This document shows, piece after piece, positions 48,539 through 58,550 of a stretch of DNA of 64,000 nucleotides. The DNA lies in assembly GCA_021648845.1 (NCBI GenBank), contig JAKJHY010000001.1, positions 372,001 to 436,000 of the forward strand, given 5' to 3'. Each line of letters begins with the position of its first letter. The first letter of the stretch is position 1. A program made the position numbers and the translations under genes. The notes under the pieces were generated by a model. That model was not told the origin of the DNA. It did no database searches and worked only from the letters and a program-made list of their open reading frames with translations. The DNA is from Mycobacterium sp. MBM. GTDB taxonomy: Bacteria; Actinomycetota; Actinomycetes; Mycobacteriales; Mycobacteriaceae.

Positions 48539-49876
48539 TCAGCTCTGTTGGCTCACCGATTCGGCGACCCGCACCGCCAGCTGACGCGCGGTGTCCGCGT
48601 CGGCGGCCTCCACCATGACCCGGACCACCTGCTCGGTTCCCGACGGGCGCAGCAGGATCCGGCCGGTATCGCCGAGCTCGGCCTCGGCCGCGGCGACCGC
48701 CGTGCGGACGGTGGCGGTTTCGGCGACGGTCGCCTTGTCGGCGACCGCCACGTTGATCAGCACCTGGGGCAACGTCTGCATCGGTTCGCACAGTTGCGCC
48801 AACGTGGATCCGGTCTGCGCCATCCGCGACATCAGCCGCAGGCCCGTGACGATCCCGTCGCCGGTGGTGCCGAAGCTCGGCAGCACGATATGGCCGGACT
48901 GTTCACCGCCCAGCGAGAACTCCCCGGCCCGCAGTTCTTCGAGCACATACCGGTCGCCGACGGCGGTGGTGCGCACCTCGATACCGGCCGCACGCATCGC
49001 CAGGTGCAGTCCCAGATTGCTCATCACGGTCGCGACCAACGTGTTGGAGGCCAGTTCACCGGCCTCCCGCATGGCCAGCGCCATCATCACCATGATGGCG
49101 TCCCCGTCGACGATCGCACCGTCGGCGTCGACGGCCAGGCACCGGTCGGCGTCGCCGTCATGGGCCAGCCCCAGATCGGCGCCGTGGGTGACCACGGCCT
49201 GCTGTAGCTCCTCCATGTGGGTGGATCCGCAGCGGTCATTGATGTTGAGGCCGTTGGGCTCGGCGTTGAGCGTGATGACCTCCGCGCCCGCGGCGCGGTA
49301 GGCCAGCGGCGCGGCCGCGAAGGCGGCCCCGTTGGCGCAGTCCACCACCACTTTGACGCCGTCCAGCCTGGTCGTGGCGGCCTTGGCGACATGGCGCAGA
49401 TAGCGGTCCAGGGCATCCTCGGCATCGACGACGCGCCCGATCTGCACCCCCACCGGACGCGCACCGGGACCCGCGCTGAGCAGTTCCTCGATACGGTCTT
49501 CGGTGGCATCGTCGAGCTTATGCCCGCCCGGGCCGAAGATCTTGATGCCGTTATCGGGCATCGGGTTGTGCGACGCGGAGATCATGATGCCGAAATCCGC
49601 GTCATACGCACTGGTCAGATAGGCCACGGCCGGTGTCGGCAGCACGCCGACGCGTAGCGCGTCGATACCTTCGCTGGTCAGCCCGGCGATGACCGCGGCC
49701 TCCAGCATCTCGCCGCTCGCACGTGGATCACGGCCCACCACGGCGACCCGGCGCCGCGCAGTGCCCGCCGACGCCAGTCGCCGGGCCGCAGCCGAGCCCA
49801 GCGCCAACGCCAGCTCGGCGGTCAGATCGCGATTGGCGACTCCGCGCACCCCGTCGGTGCCGAACAGTCGAGCCAT
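48539..49876 (-). CDS. glmM: Phosphoglucosamine mutase
   Basis: 445 residues. [15 protein letters not shown] start, phosphoserine Ser102 in [16 protein letters not shown], the metal loop [12 protein letters not shown], the sugar loop [10 protein letters not shown] and the phosphate-binding [14 protein letters not shown]. It converts glucosamine-6-P to glucosamine-1-P after GlmS. The open frame extends 45 bp upstream, but the ATG at 49876 is the family start. Confidence 0.98.
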   Translation of the reverse strand: MARLFGTDGVRGVANRDLTAELALALGSAAARRLASAGTARRRVAVVGRDPRASGEMLEAAVIAGLTSEGIDALRVGVLPTPAVAYLTSAYDADFGIMISASHNPMPDNGIKIFGPGGHKLDDATEDRIEELLSAGPGARPVGVQIGRVVDAEDALDRYLRHVAKAATTRLDGVKVVVDCANGAAFAAAPLAYRAAGAEVITLNAEPNGLNINDRCGSTHMEELQQAVVTHGADLGLAHDGDADRCLAVDADGAIVDGDAIMVMMALAMREAGELASNTLVATVMSNLGLHLAMRAAGIEVRTTAVGDRYVLEELRAGEFSLGGEQSGHIVLPSFGTTGDGIVTGLRLMSRMAQTGSTLAQLCEPMQTLPQVLINVAVADKATVAETATVRTAVAAAEAELGDTGRILLRPSGTEQVVRVMVEAADADTARQLAVRVAESVSQQS

Positions 49877-49976
49877 GCCCACAAATTTCTCACACGAGGT
49901 GCCCAAAGAGCGAACTGACAACCGCGGTGCCCGTGTCGGTACCGGATCGCAACCCGATCGAGCCCCGCCCGGCCTG

Positions 49977-50004
49977 CCGCCCGCTCCCAGGTGGGAACGG
50001 GCGG
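49977..50004 (-). terminator. GC-rich hairpin after the small secreted gene
   Basis: CCGCCCG (49977-49983) pairs with CGGGCGG (49998-50004), with inner CCC/GGG around AGGT. It lies 25 bp past the stop of the minus-strand gene and has no T-run. Confidence 0.45.
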
Positions 50005-50028
50005 CGCGGTGGCGTGCGACCCGGTCGA

Positions 50029-50412
50029 TTATCCGCCGCTCGGTGCGGGAACGGTCGTCGTGGTGCTCGGCGCCACCGGTTGCTCGGACAGGGAAGCGCC
50101 CTCGGCGGTGGCGGTGTTCTGCCGGAAGTCCACGGCGCCGATGCTGTTATCGCACACGCTCTGCTGTGCGCCGCTGATGTCCACGCTCTCGGCCACTGCG
50201 GCGACGGTCGTTTCGTCGCTGTCGCAGACGCCCGCGGCGATCTGGGTGGCCGTCTCGATCGGCACACCGGTCAGGACGCCGGCCGTGCCGATCGCGACGT
50301 CCACGCGTCCGTCGGCGGACTCGGCATTGGCCGCTGCGGCCCCTCCGAACAGCAGCAGTGCGCCGCCAAGGGCGGCACCGGCGGTCACTCGTGTCACGGT
50401 GGTGTTCTTCAC
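50029..50412 (-). CDS. Small secreted protein, unrecognised
   Basis: 127 residues from GTG 50412, favoured because AAAGGATGAAC places a site 7 nt upstream; ATG 50418 is directly adjacent to that site. A signal peptide ([24 protein letters not shown]) is cleaved before [12 protein letters not shown]. Two cysteines (VCDSDE, VCDNSIG) may pair. The tail is Thr/Pro-rich ([14 protein letters not shown]). It lies between rpsI and glmM and is not part of the M. tuberculosis order. Function unknown. Confidence 0.7.
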   Translation of the reverse strand: MKNTTVTRVTAGAALGGALLLFGGAAAANAESADGRVDVAIGTAGVLTGVPIETATQIAAGVCDSDETTVAAVAESVDISGAQQSVCDNSIGAVDFRQNTATAEGASLSEQPVAPSTTTTVPAPSGG

Positions 50413-50793
50413 GTTCATCCTTTCAGTCAGAGAAGCGGTGGCCGGTCCCCCACGAGCTGACTGACTCGTACCGACGGCAGATTCTCTGCCTGGGCGCGTC
50501 GTGCAGCGCCCCCGCTCCACACCCACGGTGGGGCAGCCTCGCGTTCGGTGTCAAACCCGTCGAGCAAACGCCTCTCTCAGGGCCAACACCCGGCCGCGCC
50601 AGGGTCGTTAACTGCCAGAATCCGCCCATCGCAGCGAAACGCCGTGATGATCAGTGCCGAAACGGTCGCTCACCGCCGACTTGACCCCTTCACCGGCACA
50701 CCGCGGCGGACGGTTCAGCAAACAAAAATGTGGCAAAAAGAAACCGCCGGGTGTGGATCGGAATCCACACCCGGCGGTGCCAAGCTGAGCAGA
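50413..50793. other. Intergenic region between rpsI and small secreted gene
   Basis: 381 bp. The right end holds the rpsI terminator. The rest is the upstream region of the small secreted gene. No convincing gene, RNA or strong promoter motif was found. Confidence 0.6.
50743..50778 (-). terminator. Intrinsic terminator of rplM-rpsI
   Basis: A perfect 16-bp stem (50743-50758 with 50763-50778) with the tetraloop CGGA. On the minus strand it is followed by TTTCTTTTTG, a good U-run. It starts 15 bp after the rpsI stop. Confidence 0.95.
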
Positions 50794-51324
50794 TCAGCGC
50801 TTGCTGTACTGCGGAGCCTTACGGGCCTTCTTCAGGCCGTACTTCTTGCGTTCGATGGCGCGCGGGTCACGCGTGAGGAAGCCGGCCTTCTTCAGGGCCG
50901 GACGATCCTCGGGCTGCACCAGGATCAGTGCACGCGCGATGGCCAGACGCAGCGCGCCGGCCTGCCCGGACGGGCCGCCACCATCGAGGTGGGCGTAGAT
51001 GTCGAAGCTGTCCACCCGATCGACGGTGACCAGCGGGGCCTTGATCAGCTGCTGGTGCACCTTGTTCGGGAAGTAGGCCTCCAGGCTGCGCCCGTCCAGC
51101 ATGAACTTGCCGGTGCCGGGCACCAGGCGAACCCGCACGACGGCTTCCTTGCGCCGGCCGACGGTCTGGATCGGACGGTCGATGTAGACCGGCTCACGGG
51201 GAGCAGCCTCTTCGATGACGCCCTCTTCGACGACCACTGATTCCACGGTGTCGCCCTCGGGGGTCGCCACGACGTCTTCGACGATTTCGGTCACGTCAGA
51301 CTCGGTCCCAGTCGGTTCACTCAT
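50794..51324 (-). CDS. rpsI: 30S ribosomal protein S9
   Basis: 176 residues. The N-terminal ~50 residues are acidic and actinobacteria-specific. The S9 core follows: [37 protein letters not shown] and the tail [17 protein letters not shown], whose end reaches the P-site tRNA. ATG 51324 overlaps the rplM stop (ATGA). Confidence 0.98.
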   Translation of the reverse strand: MSEPTGTESDVTEIVEDVVATPEGDTVESVVVEEGVIEEAAPREPVYIDRPIQTVGRRKEAVVRVRLVPGTGKFMLDGRSLEAYFPNKVHQQLIKAPLVTVDRVDSFDIYAHLDGGGPSGQAGALRLAIARALILVQPEDRPALKKAGFLTRDPRAIERKKYGLKKARKAPQYSKR

Positions 51325-51764
51325 TGGGCCACCTGCTTGATCTCGAACGGAATGGGCTGCTGCGCGGCGTGCGGATGATTCGGACCGGCGTACACCTTCA
51401 GCTTCTTCTGAACCTGGCGGCTCAGCTTGTTGTGCGGCAGCATCCCGACGATGGCGTTCTCGACGACGCGGGTGGGGTGCTTCTCCAGCAGCTCGCCGAT
51501 GGTGCGCTTGCGCAGACCGCCCGGGTAACCCGAGTGGCTGTAAGCGAACTTGCTGGTGAGCTTGTCGCCGCTGACGGCGATCTTCTCGGCATTGATGACG
51601 ATGACGAAGTCGCCACCGTCGACATTGGGCGTGAATGTGGGCTTGTGCTTGCCGCGAAGCAGCTTGGCTGCCTCGACGGCGAGCCGGCCCAACACCACGT
51701 CCTGGGCGTCGATGACGTACCACGAACGCGTGGTGTCACCCGCCTTGGGCGCGTATGTAGACAC
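51321..51764 (-). CDS. rplM: 50S ribosomal protein L13
   Basis: 147 residues. [30 protein letters not shown] is the L13 start, [15 protein letters not shown] the mid block, and [26 protein letters not shown] the conserved end. First gene of the rplM-rpsI operon. In M. tuberculosis the ESX-4 locus lies just upstream; here the next genes are for ethanolamine use. Confidence 0.98.
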   Translation of the reverse strand: MSTYAPKAGDTTRSWYVIDAQDVVLGRLAVEAAKLLRGKHKPTFTPNVDGGDFVIVINAEKIAVSGDKLTSKFAYSHSGYPGGLRKRTIGELLEKHPTRVVENAIVGMLPHNKLSRQVQKKLKVYAGPNHPHAAQQPIPFEIKQVAQ

Positions 51765-51980
51765 AGTGCTTACCTTTTTCTCGGGTTACGGTGCCGGTCA
51801 GACGGACGCGCTCAGGGCGACCCGGCGACCGACGTTGACCCGGGACCCGTATGCCCGGATGGGCAGCACACGCCAACGCAGCAGCTTACCGGCCGCCGTC
51901 ACCCCAGGTCAAAACGCCGTTCACCCGCACCCAAGGTGGGCTTGCGGTCGGCGAATCGGGCGGCTGTGCACACCGGCCCA

Positions 51981-52763
51981 TCACAGCTCGGCGGTACCTG
52001 CCTCATCGAGCGCGTCGAGGCGGGAGGTGTCCTTGAGGTCCACGCCGGAACGACCGAGCGCCACCGCACCGCCGATCAACCCCGCGGCCACCCGTGCGGC
52101 CTCGGCATAGCCCAGCCCGTCCGGCGGGTGGATATTGGAGATGCAGTTGCGGTCGGCGTCGGTGCGGCCGGGGCGCGGCAAGTGCGTCAGGTAGATGCCG
52201 AGGCTGTCGGCGACGCTCAGGCCGGGGCGCTCCCCGATGATCACCACCAGGGTGCGCACCCCCTGCGCGGCGGCGATGTGATCGCCGAGCGCGACGCGGG
52301 CCTGGGTCGCGATCACCGGCGGCGCGAGCGAGTACCGCTCGCGCAGGCGCGCGACCAAGGCCGTCAGCAGCGCGGCACCGTGATGGCTCAGCGCGGTCGG
52401 CGACAATCCGTCGGCCAGCACGATGCCGATATCGGCGGGGCTGTTCGGCACGTCCATGTCCTGCGACGGCATCCGCCCCAGATCCGGCCGGCGCAGGTAC
52501 TCGTCGCGGGTGCCGGCCCGGCTGGTCACCAGCACCGGCTCGCCGATGCCCACCGCCCGGACCGCGCCGGCCAGCGCATCGGTGTCCAGCGGGATGTGCA
52601 CGGCGTCGCGGGCCGCGGCGTGCGCGGCTGCCAACTCCAGGACCTCGCGGGTGGGCAGCGCGGTGCCCGCCCGGCCCAGCCCGATCCTGGCCTGGGTGGT
52701 TTTGCGCAGTTCGGCCCAGAACTCCCGGACGGCGGGGTCACTACTTGTCACGGCGCTCCTCAT
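51981..52763 (-). CDS. eutC: Ethanolamine ammonia-lyase small subunit
   Basis: 260 residues. FWAELRKTTQARIGLGRAG, the VADGLSPTALSHHG block and IGERPGLSVADSLGIYLTHLPRPGRTDADRNCISNI are diagnostic for EutC. Its ATG overlaps the eutB stop (ATGA). With EutB it makes the adenosylcobalamin-dependent enzyme that splits ethanolamine into acetaldehyde and ammonia. Confidence 0.97.
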   Translation of the reverse strand: MRSAVTSSDPAVREFWAELRKTTQARIGLGRAGTALPTREVLELAAAHAAARDAVHIPLDTDALAGAVRAVGIGEPVLVTSRAGTRDEYLRRPDLGRMPSQDMDVPNSPADIGIVLADGLSPTALSHHGAALLTALVARLRERYSLAPPVIATQARVALGDHIAAAQGVRTLVVIIGERPGLSVADSLGIYLTHLPRPGRTDADRNCISNIHPPDGLGYAEAARVAAGLIGGAVALGRSGVDLKDTSRLDALDEAGTAEL

Positions 52764-54169
52764 GTGGCGGAGGTGAGCGCACGCAACGGTGAGTGCGTCA
52801 GATCGAACGGGGTCAGCCGGCCGGCGTCGTCGACCATCCCGACCCGGCGCAGCCAGTCCTCGAATTCCGGTGCCGGCCGCAGGCCCAGGGTGCGCCGGGT
52901 GGTGAGTACGTCGTGGAAGGACAGGCTCTGGTAGCCGAGCATCACATCATCGGCACCGGGCACCGTGATCACGAACGCCGCACCCGCCGCCGCCAGCAGG
53001 GTCAGCAGGGTGTCCATATCGTTCTGGTCGGCCTCGGCGTGGTTGGTGTAGCAGACGTCGACACCCATAGGCAGCCCGAGCAGCTTGCCGCAGAAGTGAT
53101 CCTCCAGCCCGGCCCGGATGATCTGCTTGCCGTCATAGAGGTACTCCGGCCCGATGAATCCGACGACGGTGTTCACCAGCAGCGGGTTCAGGTCGCGCGC
53201 CACCGCGTAGGCCCGCGTCTCCAGGGTCTGCTGATCGACCGGTTTACCGCCGACACCCAGGTGGGTGTGTGAACTGAGGGCCGACCCCTGCCCGGTCTCC
53301 AGGTACATCACGTTCTCGCCGACGGTGCCGCGGCCGAGGCTGGTGGCGGCGTCGCGTCCCTCTCGCAGCAGCGCGATGTTCACGCCGAACGCCGCATTGG
53401 CACCCTCGGTCCCGGCGATGGACTGGAACACCAGATCCACCGGCGCCCCGCTCTCGATCAATCCGATGGTGGTGGTGATGTGCGAGAGCACGCAGGACTG
53501 CACCGGGATGTCGTAGCGGGTGCGGATCGAATCCAGCAGCGCCAGCAGGTCGGCGGTGGCCTGCGGAGAGTCCGTCGCCGGGTTGATGCCGATCACCGCA
53601 TCCCCGCAGCCCAGCAGCAGCCCGTCCAGCACCGCGGCGGCGATACCGCGCGGATCGTCGGTCGGATGGTTGGGCTGTAGCCGGGTCGCCAGCGTGCCGG
53701 GCAGCCCGATGGTGGTGCGGAACGACGCGGTGACCGTGGTGGCCGCCGCGACGGCGATGAGGTCCTGGTTACGCATAATCTTGCTGACCGCGGCCACCAT
53801 CTCCGGGGTGAGCCCGGCGGCGATGGCCGCGATCCGCGCGGCGCTGTCGTCGTGCGAGGCGGTCTCCAGCAACCAGTCCCGCAGACCGCCCACCGTCAGC
53901 CCCGATATGGCCGAAAAGGCTTGCCGGTCATGGCTGTCCAAGATCAGCCGGGTCACCTCGTCGGACTCGTAGTCCACGACATACTCGTTGAGGAAGGTCT
54001 CCAGCGGCAGGTCTGCGAGCACCCACGCGGCGGCCGCGCGTTCGGCGTCGTGCTCGGCGGCGCACCCGGCGAGCTGGTCGCCCGAGCGTAGCGGGGTGGC
54101 CTTGGCCATCACCTCCACGAGTCCGTCGAAGGCGTAGTTGACGCCCGAGACCTGCTGCCGGTAGATCAC
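52760..54169 (-). CDS. eutB: Ethanolamine ammonia-lyase large subunit
   Basis: 469 residues from a GTG overlapping the permease stop (GTGA). A B12-enzyme TIM barrel: GDAVIGINPATDSPQATADLL, PVQSCVLSHITTTI, FQSIAGTEGANAAFGVNI and YLETGQGSALSSHTHLG are EutB hallmarks. It works in the cytosol; no microcompartment shell genes (eutS/M/N/L/K) are present in this window. Confidence 0.97.
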   Translation of the reverse strand: MIYRQQVSGVNYAFDGLVEVMAKATPLRSGDQLAGCAAEHDAERAAAAWVLADLPLETFLNEYVVDYESDEVTRLILDSHDRQAFSAISGLTVGGLRDWLLETASHDDSAARIAAIAAGLTPEMVAAVSKIMRNQDLIAVAAATTVTASFRTTIGLPGTLATRLQPNHPTDDPRGIAAAVLDGLLLGCGDAVIGINPATDSPQATADLLALLDSIRTRYDIPVQSCVLSHITTTIGLIESGAPVDLVFQSIAGTEGANAAFGVNIALLREGRDAATSLGRGTVGENVMYLETGQGSALSSHTHLGVGGKPVDQQTLETRAYAVARDLNPLLVNTVVGFIGPEYLYDGKQIIRAGLEDHFCGKLLGLPMGVDVCYTNHAEADQNDMDTLLTLLAAAGAAFVITVPGADDVMLGYQSLSFHDVLTTRRTLGLRPAPEFEDWLRRVGMVDDAGRLTPFDLTHSPLRALTSAT

Positions 54170-55578
54170 TTGAGCTCGCTCTCCGCCCTGGCGAGCATGG
54201 CGAATTCCTCGTCGGGCGAGTTGGCCACCAACCGGTGGCGGCTGTAGACGGCGAAGTACAGCATGAAGGCGGCGAACACCCCCAGGCACCAACCGGCGGC
54301 GACCGGATCGACCAGGAAGGTCGCGATGACCGCGAACACCCCGACGACGAGCGCGAATCCGGTGGTCACGACGCCGCCCGGGGTGCGGTAGGGCCGCGGC
54401 ATCTCCGGCTCGCGGCGGCGCAGCACGATATGGCTGATCATCATCAGCACGTAACTCAGTGCCGCGCCGAAGACCGCCATGTTCAGCAGCATCGCGCCCT
54501 GGCCGGTCAGCGACAGCAGGAATCCGACGAGGCCGGGCACCAGCAGGGCGAGCATGGGCGCCTTGCGCGAGTTGGTCACCGACAACACCTTGGGCAGGTA
54601 GCCGGCCCGCGACAACGCGAACAGCTGTCGCGAATAGGCGTAGATGATGGAGAAGAAGCTGGCGATCAGCCCGGCCAGGCCGATGTAGTTGACGACCTTG
54701 GCGGCGGTCCCGTCACCGAGCGCCTCCACCAGCGGGTTACCCGAGGCGGACATGGCCTCGGCCCCACCGGCGCCGGTGGTCAGGATGAGCACGGTGACGC
54801 AGGTGACCAGGAGCACGGCCATGCCGGCGATGATGCCGCGCGGCACGTTGCGCTCGGGATCGGCGGTCTCCTCGGCGGCCAGCGGCACGCCCTCGATCGC
54901 CAGGAAGAACCAGATGGCGAACGGAATGGCCGCCCAGACGCCCAGGTAGCCGTTGGGCAGCCAGGCCGAGGCGCCGGCGGCGGTCTCGTCGACAGCCATA
55001 TCGGTGAGGTTGGCGATGTCGAAGTGCCCGATGGCGGCGATCGCGAAGATCACCAGGCCCACCAGTGCGATCGCGGTGATCACGAACATCACCTTGAGCG
55101 CCTCGCCCACACCGGCGAGGTGGATCCCGATGAAGATCAGGTAGGCCGCCAGGTAGACCCACCAACCGTCGGTGATGCCGAAGATCCCGAGTGACTCGAC
55201 ATAGGCGCCGATGAAGGTGGCGATGGCCGCCGGTGCGATGGCGTACTCGATGAGAATGGCTGTGCCGGTGGCGAAACCACCCCACGGGCCGAGGGCGCGG
55301 CGGGCGAAGGTGTAGCCACCGCCGGCGGCCGGCAGCGCCGAGGACAGTTCGGCCATACCCAGCACGAGGGCCAGGTACATGCCGGCGATGATGACGGCTG
55401 CGATGGCCAGCCCGCCGAATCCGCCCTCGGCCAGGCCGAAATTCCAACCCGAATAGTCACCGGATATGACATAGCTGACGCCGAGACCGGCCAGCAGCAC
55501 CCATCCCGCGGTGCCCGACTTGAGCTGACGCTTGCGCAGATAGTCCGCGCTCTCGAGGTGTTCTTCGACACCGGCCAC
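54166..55578 (-). CDS. eat: Ethanolamine permease (APC family)
   Basis: 470 residues, about 12 membrane segments. The APC core is visible as GWNFGLAEGGFGGLAIAAVIIAGMYL and LPAAGGGYTFARRALGPWGGFATG. The overlap with eutB and the order eat-eutB-eutC make ethanolamine the likely substrate. It heads the operon, with a 284-bp upstream region (55579-55862) in which I see only a weak GATA-N6-TATC repeat near 55738. Confidence 0.92.
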   Translation of the reverse strand: MAGVEEHLESADYLRKRQLKSGTAGWVLLAGLGVSYVISGDYSGWNFGLAEGGFGGLAIAAVIIAGMYLALVLGMAELSSALPAAGGGYTFARRALGPWGGFATGTAILIEYAIAPAAIATFIGAYVESLGIFGITDGWWVYLAAYLIFIGIHLAGVGEALKVMFVITAIALVGLVIFAIAAIGHFDIANLTDMAVDETAAGASAWLPNGYLGVWAAIPFAIWFFLAIEGVPLAAEETADPERNVPRGIIAGMAVLLVTCVTVLILTTGAGGAEAMSASGNPLVEALGDGTAAKVVNYIGLAGLIASFFSIIYAYSRQLFALSRAGYLPKVLSVTNSRKAPMLALLVPGLVGFLLSLTGQGAMLLNMAVFGAALSYVLMMISHIVLRRREPEMPRPYRTPGGVVTTGFALVVGVFAVIATFLVDPVAAGWCLGVFAAFMLYFAVYSRHRLVANSPDEEFAMLARAESELK

Positions 55579-55862
55579 TTGGAACTCCTTCGTTCACAGT
55601 GCGATCAAAATCTTCTTGGGGCTCTTGATATTCCGAGCGTCTTTGCGCCGATCTGAACCCGGTCGCTAAACCGGCGTCGTAGGTTCACGCGTCCGGCTGC
55701 CCGTCGAGAAACAGCCTAAAGGTCTGATACCCAACCTTTGATATAGCAGTATCTCCCGTTATCGCCACGGTGTCCACCCCAAAACGCCATTTGCCACCTC
55801 GCGGGCCGGCCGTTGCGCAGCGACGCACCGGAATCGGCGCGCCGACCGACGCCGACCTAAAA

Positions 55863-56258
55863 TCAGCTCGCGCTGCGCAGATTCGACTCGGCCAGGTCGA
55901 GCATGTCGTGCCAGAACCGCGAACGATCCGCGCGGATCCCCGTCACCGCAACCGCACGCCAGTGTTCGATATGAGGCTGGAAGGACCGGTGCTCGTCGAG
56001 CAGATCCGCGGTGGCCGCAACCAGCTCACCGTCGACGCGGTCGCCGACACCCAGCGCCCGCCACACCCGCGACATCTTGCGCACGTTTCGGCGATGCGCC
56101 CGCAGCGCGGACAACAGCCACCGCGCCGAGGCCCGGGAATCCTCATCGAGCCAGTCGGCGTCACAACAGCTGTTCAGCAGGGCACTCTGCGCCTTGACCG
56201 AATCGTCGACCGTGTGCAGGGAATCGAGGATCTGCGTGCGCAGCGTCTGGGTGTTCAT
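55863..56258 (-). CDS. Unrecognised helical protein in the diol dehydratase operon
   Basis: 131 residues, last gene of the dehydratase operon, 10 bp after the reactivase small subunit. Composition suggests all-helical: QILDSLHTVDDSVKAQSALL, ASARWLLSALRAHRRNVRKM, RSRFWHDMLDLAESNL. A Cys-Cys pair is at about residue 31 (NSCCDADW). It has no signal peptide and no family I recognise. Its place suggests a role with the dehydratase, its reactivation or cobalamin handling; this is inference. Confidence 0.7.
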   Translation of the reverse strand: MNTQTLRTQILDSLHTVDDSVKAQSALLNSCCDADWLDEDSRASARWLLSALRAHRRNVRKMSRVWRALGVGDRVDGELVAATADLLDEHRSFQPHIEHWRAVAVTGIRADRSRFWHDMLDLAESNLRSAS

Positions 56259-56268
56259 CGCAGCGCCC

Positions 56269-56628
56269 TCACCGCGGGGCCGACCGTAACGGGATCCCGA
56301 CGACGATGCGTGCCGCGTTGTGGCCCGCAACCCGGGCAACTGCCGGCGTCGCGCGGGCCTCGCTGAACAATCCGGCAACCGATTCCGGGAGTTTGGCATG
56401 CATGATGGCCACCCGGCCTTCGCGGTCGGCCCCGACACCGACCTCCAACGATGACCGTTGCGCGGCAAGGCGGGCCAGCTCGACGGCGGGCTCATCGCCA
56501 CTCGCCCGCTCCAGGACGTAGGGCACGCCTTCCTCCTCGATACCGGCGAGCACCTCGATCTCGGTGGCCGGTTCGGCAGCGCTGAGCACCAGGATGGCCG
56601 GCTTCTCGGGCTGACCCCCCTCAAGCAT
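56269..56628 (-). CDS. Diol/glycerol dehydratase reactivase, small subunit
   Basis: 119 residues. PAILVLSAAEPATEIEVLAGIEEEGVPYVLE and the end GHNAARIVVGIPLR match the DhaG/PduH family, which swaps damaged B12 out of the dehydratase together with the large ATPase. The family fold resembles the dehydratase medium subunit. ATG 56628 overlaps the large reactivase stop by 8 bp. Confidence 0.88.
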   Translation of the reverse strand: MLEGGQPEKPAILVLSAAEPATEIEVLAGIEEEGVPYVLERASGDEPAVELARLAAQRSSLEVGVGADREGRVAIMHAKLPESVAGLFSEARATPAVARVAGHNAARIVVGIPLRSAPR

Positions 56629-58492
56629 CGACGGCGATCCTGCCCTGCGCCCCGCAGGCCGCGGCATACGCGGCGACCAGCCCCGAGGCGACCGCATTCC
56701 GCGGCCCCTCGGTACCTCGCACATTGCCTGTACCGCAGACAATTCCATAGGGGGCGACCGCATCTGCGATGAGGTCGGGAATCTCGAAATCGAGCGCACA
56801 TCCACCGAGAAGGACAACGAAACCTATCCGGCGCAGATCACCATGCGGCGCGATCCCGCGCAGCGCACGCAGCGCGTTGACCACGAACACCCGCTCCTTT
56901 GCGGTGCGGCGCACGGCGCGAATCCGCTCCAGCGAATGCCGGGTCGGGATCGGGTTCATTCCCGTCGACGTCAACGTGACCACCCGCGCAAACGCGTTCG
57001 GCGGCAACGGCTTCTCGAAGAACTGAACGGTGCCGTTCTCCAGCCTCACATGAAAGAAGCTCTCCGCCTTGCCGAGTGGGAACTGTTTGATCTCTTCCGC
57101 AAGCTCGAGATTGTCCAGGCCCAACTCGGCATCGATCAGCTTCGTCACCAGGTCGCCGGCACCGGCCAAATGTACGGCCCGGGTGGCGCCGTCGCCGTCG
57201 ATCACCGCGGCATCGGTGGAGCCGCCACCCATGTCCAGCACCACCAGCGGCTTGTCGGTGCCCGGCGTGGTGAGCGCGCCGAGCACCGCCATCTCGGCTT
57301 CCACCCCGCCCACCACGGCGGCGATCCGCGCGCAGCCGGCGTCGGTGAGCGCGGCCGCCACCGCGTCGGCCACCGCCTGCATCCCGCTTTCCTTGGTCCG
57401 CACCATGGCCGCCAGCGCCACCGCGTTCTCCAGCGCGACCTCACCGGCGACACCACCTCGAACCTCCTGGGGCACAAGGGTGTCGATCGCCAGCAGGTCC
57501 TGGATGTGCACATCGGCCAGCGCATGCTTGGACAGATCGGCCATGCTCTGGCGCACGTTGGAGATCATGCCGCCGGTGTTGGTTCCGGCCTCCCCCAGCA
57601 CATCGCGCAGCGGACTGACCCGCTCCACCTCGGCCATGATCTCTGCCGCACCACGCGAGACGTCGATGCTCCCGCGCCGGAGGGCACCGATGAACTCCAG
57701 TGAGCCGGCCGGGATCGTCCGGTCCTCCACATCGCCGGAGGGCGTGCGGATCACCACCGCCGAGCGATTGCCGGTCAGCGCTCGCGCCACCGGGGAGACC
57801 ACCCTTGTCTGATCGGGATCGAGCTCGAAGATGGTGGCCAGGCCATAGGCATTCGACAGCGTGCGAATGGACTGACCGGGCCCGGCCACCTCGACCGCCG
57901 CCAACATCCCGACCGGCACGGCGTCGACGCGCGACACCTCGTCGATGATCGGGATCGGGCTGTGCAACCTGTTCGCCACCAGGACCGCATCGTCATTGCC
58001 CAGGATCGCCGCGGTGACGTCGACTCCGCGTGCCACCGCGGCGTTGATGGTGCTCGCGGTGAGGTCGAAGTCGACACCCCGTGGTACCACCACGATCACC
58101 CGGTCCCCGGGCTCCGCGTCGGCAAGGCTCCCGAACTCGACGATGGTGCCCACCCCGAGCCCACGCCCACCCGGTGTCCGGGGATCGTGCCCGATCATCG
58201 TCGACTCGGTGATGATGGTTTCGGTGATGGTCTCCATCGCCAATCCGCTGATCACCGGTGTCGCCTCGTTGAGCAGAATCACATCCAGTTCGGCCAGGCC
58301 GATTCCGGCATCCTGGGCCGCCCGGGTGACCGCCTTGACCACACCCTCGACGTTCTTGACGGTGCCCTTGATACCGGTCGTCCGGGTCAGGGCGACACCG
58401 ACATAGCGCACCGCGATGTCATCGTCGATGAGCGCGACGCTGGCCTCGGTCGTGGAGTTGCCGATATCGACCCCGACCACCGTCACACTCAC
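56621..58492 (-). CDS. Diol/glycerol dehydratase reactivase, large ATPase subunit
   Basis: 623 residues from a GTG with AGGAAGAGG 8 nt upstream. An actin-like ATPase: VVGVDIGNSTTEASVALID at the N-terminus, VVLDMGGGSTDAAVIDGDG near residue 415 and VVLLGGCALDFEIPDLI near the end are the DhaF/PduG/DdrA motifs. It uses ATP to release inactivated cobalamin from the dehydratase. The length is close to the usual 605-610. Confidence 0.93.
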   Translation of the reverse strand: MSVTVVGVDIGNSTTEASVALIDDDIAVRYVGVALTRTTGIKGTVKNVEGVVKAVTRAAQDAGIGLAELDVILLNEATPVISGLAMETITETIITESTMIGHDPRTPGGRGLGVGTIVEFGSLADAEPGDRVIVVVPRGVDFDLTASTINAAVARGVDVTAAILGNDDAVLVANRLHSPIPIIDEVSRVDAVPVGMLAAVEVAGPGQSIRTLSNAYGLATIFELDPDQTRVVSPVARALTGNRSAVVIRTPSGDVEDRTIPAGSLEFIGALRRGSIDVSRGAAEIMAEVERVSPLRDVLGEAGTNTGGMISNVRQSMADLSKHALADVHIQDLLAIDTLVPQEVRGGVAGEVALENAVALAAMVRTKESGMQAVADAVAAALTDAGCARIAAVVGGVEAEMAVLGALTTPGTDKPLVVLDMGGGSTDAAVIDGDGATRAVHLAGAGDLVTKLIDAELGLDNLELAEEIKQFPLGKAESFFHVRLENGTVQFFEKPLPPNAFARVVTLTSTGMNPIPTRHSLERIRAVRRTAKERVFVVNALRALRGIAPHGDLRRIGFVVLLGGCALDFEIPDLIADAVAPYGIVCGTGNVRGTEGPRNAVASGLVAAYAAACGAQGRIAVDA

Positions 58493-58550
58493 CGATCGCA
58501 CCTCTTCCTGGTCGCGCTCTACCTCGTCCGACAACAGTTTTCGTCGCGTG

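Noticed and set aside
55579..55862. Operator before the eat-eutBC operon
   Set aside because: Only a weak GATA-N6-TATC repeat is present, and the GTGCAAC repeat site of the B12 island is not found here, so no regulatory site is claimed.
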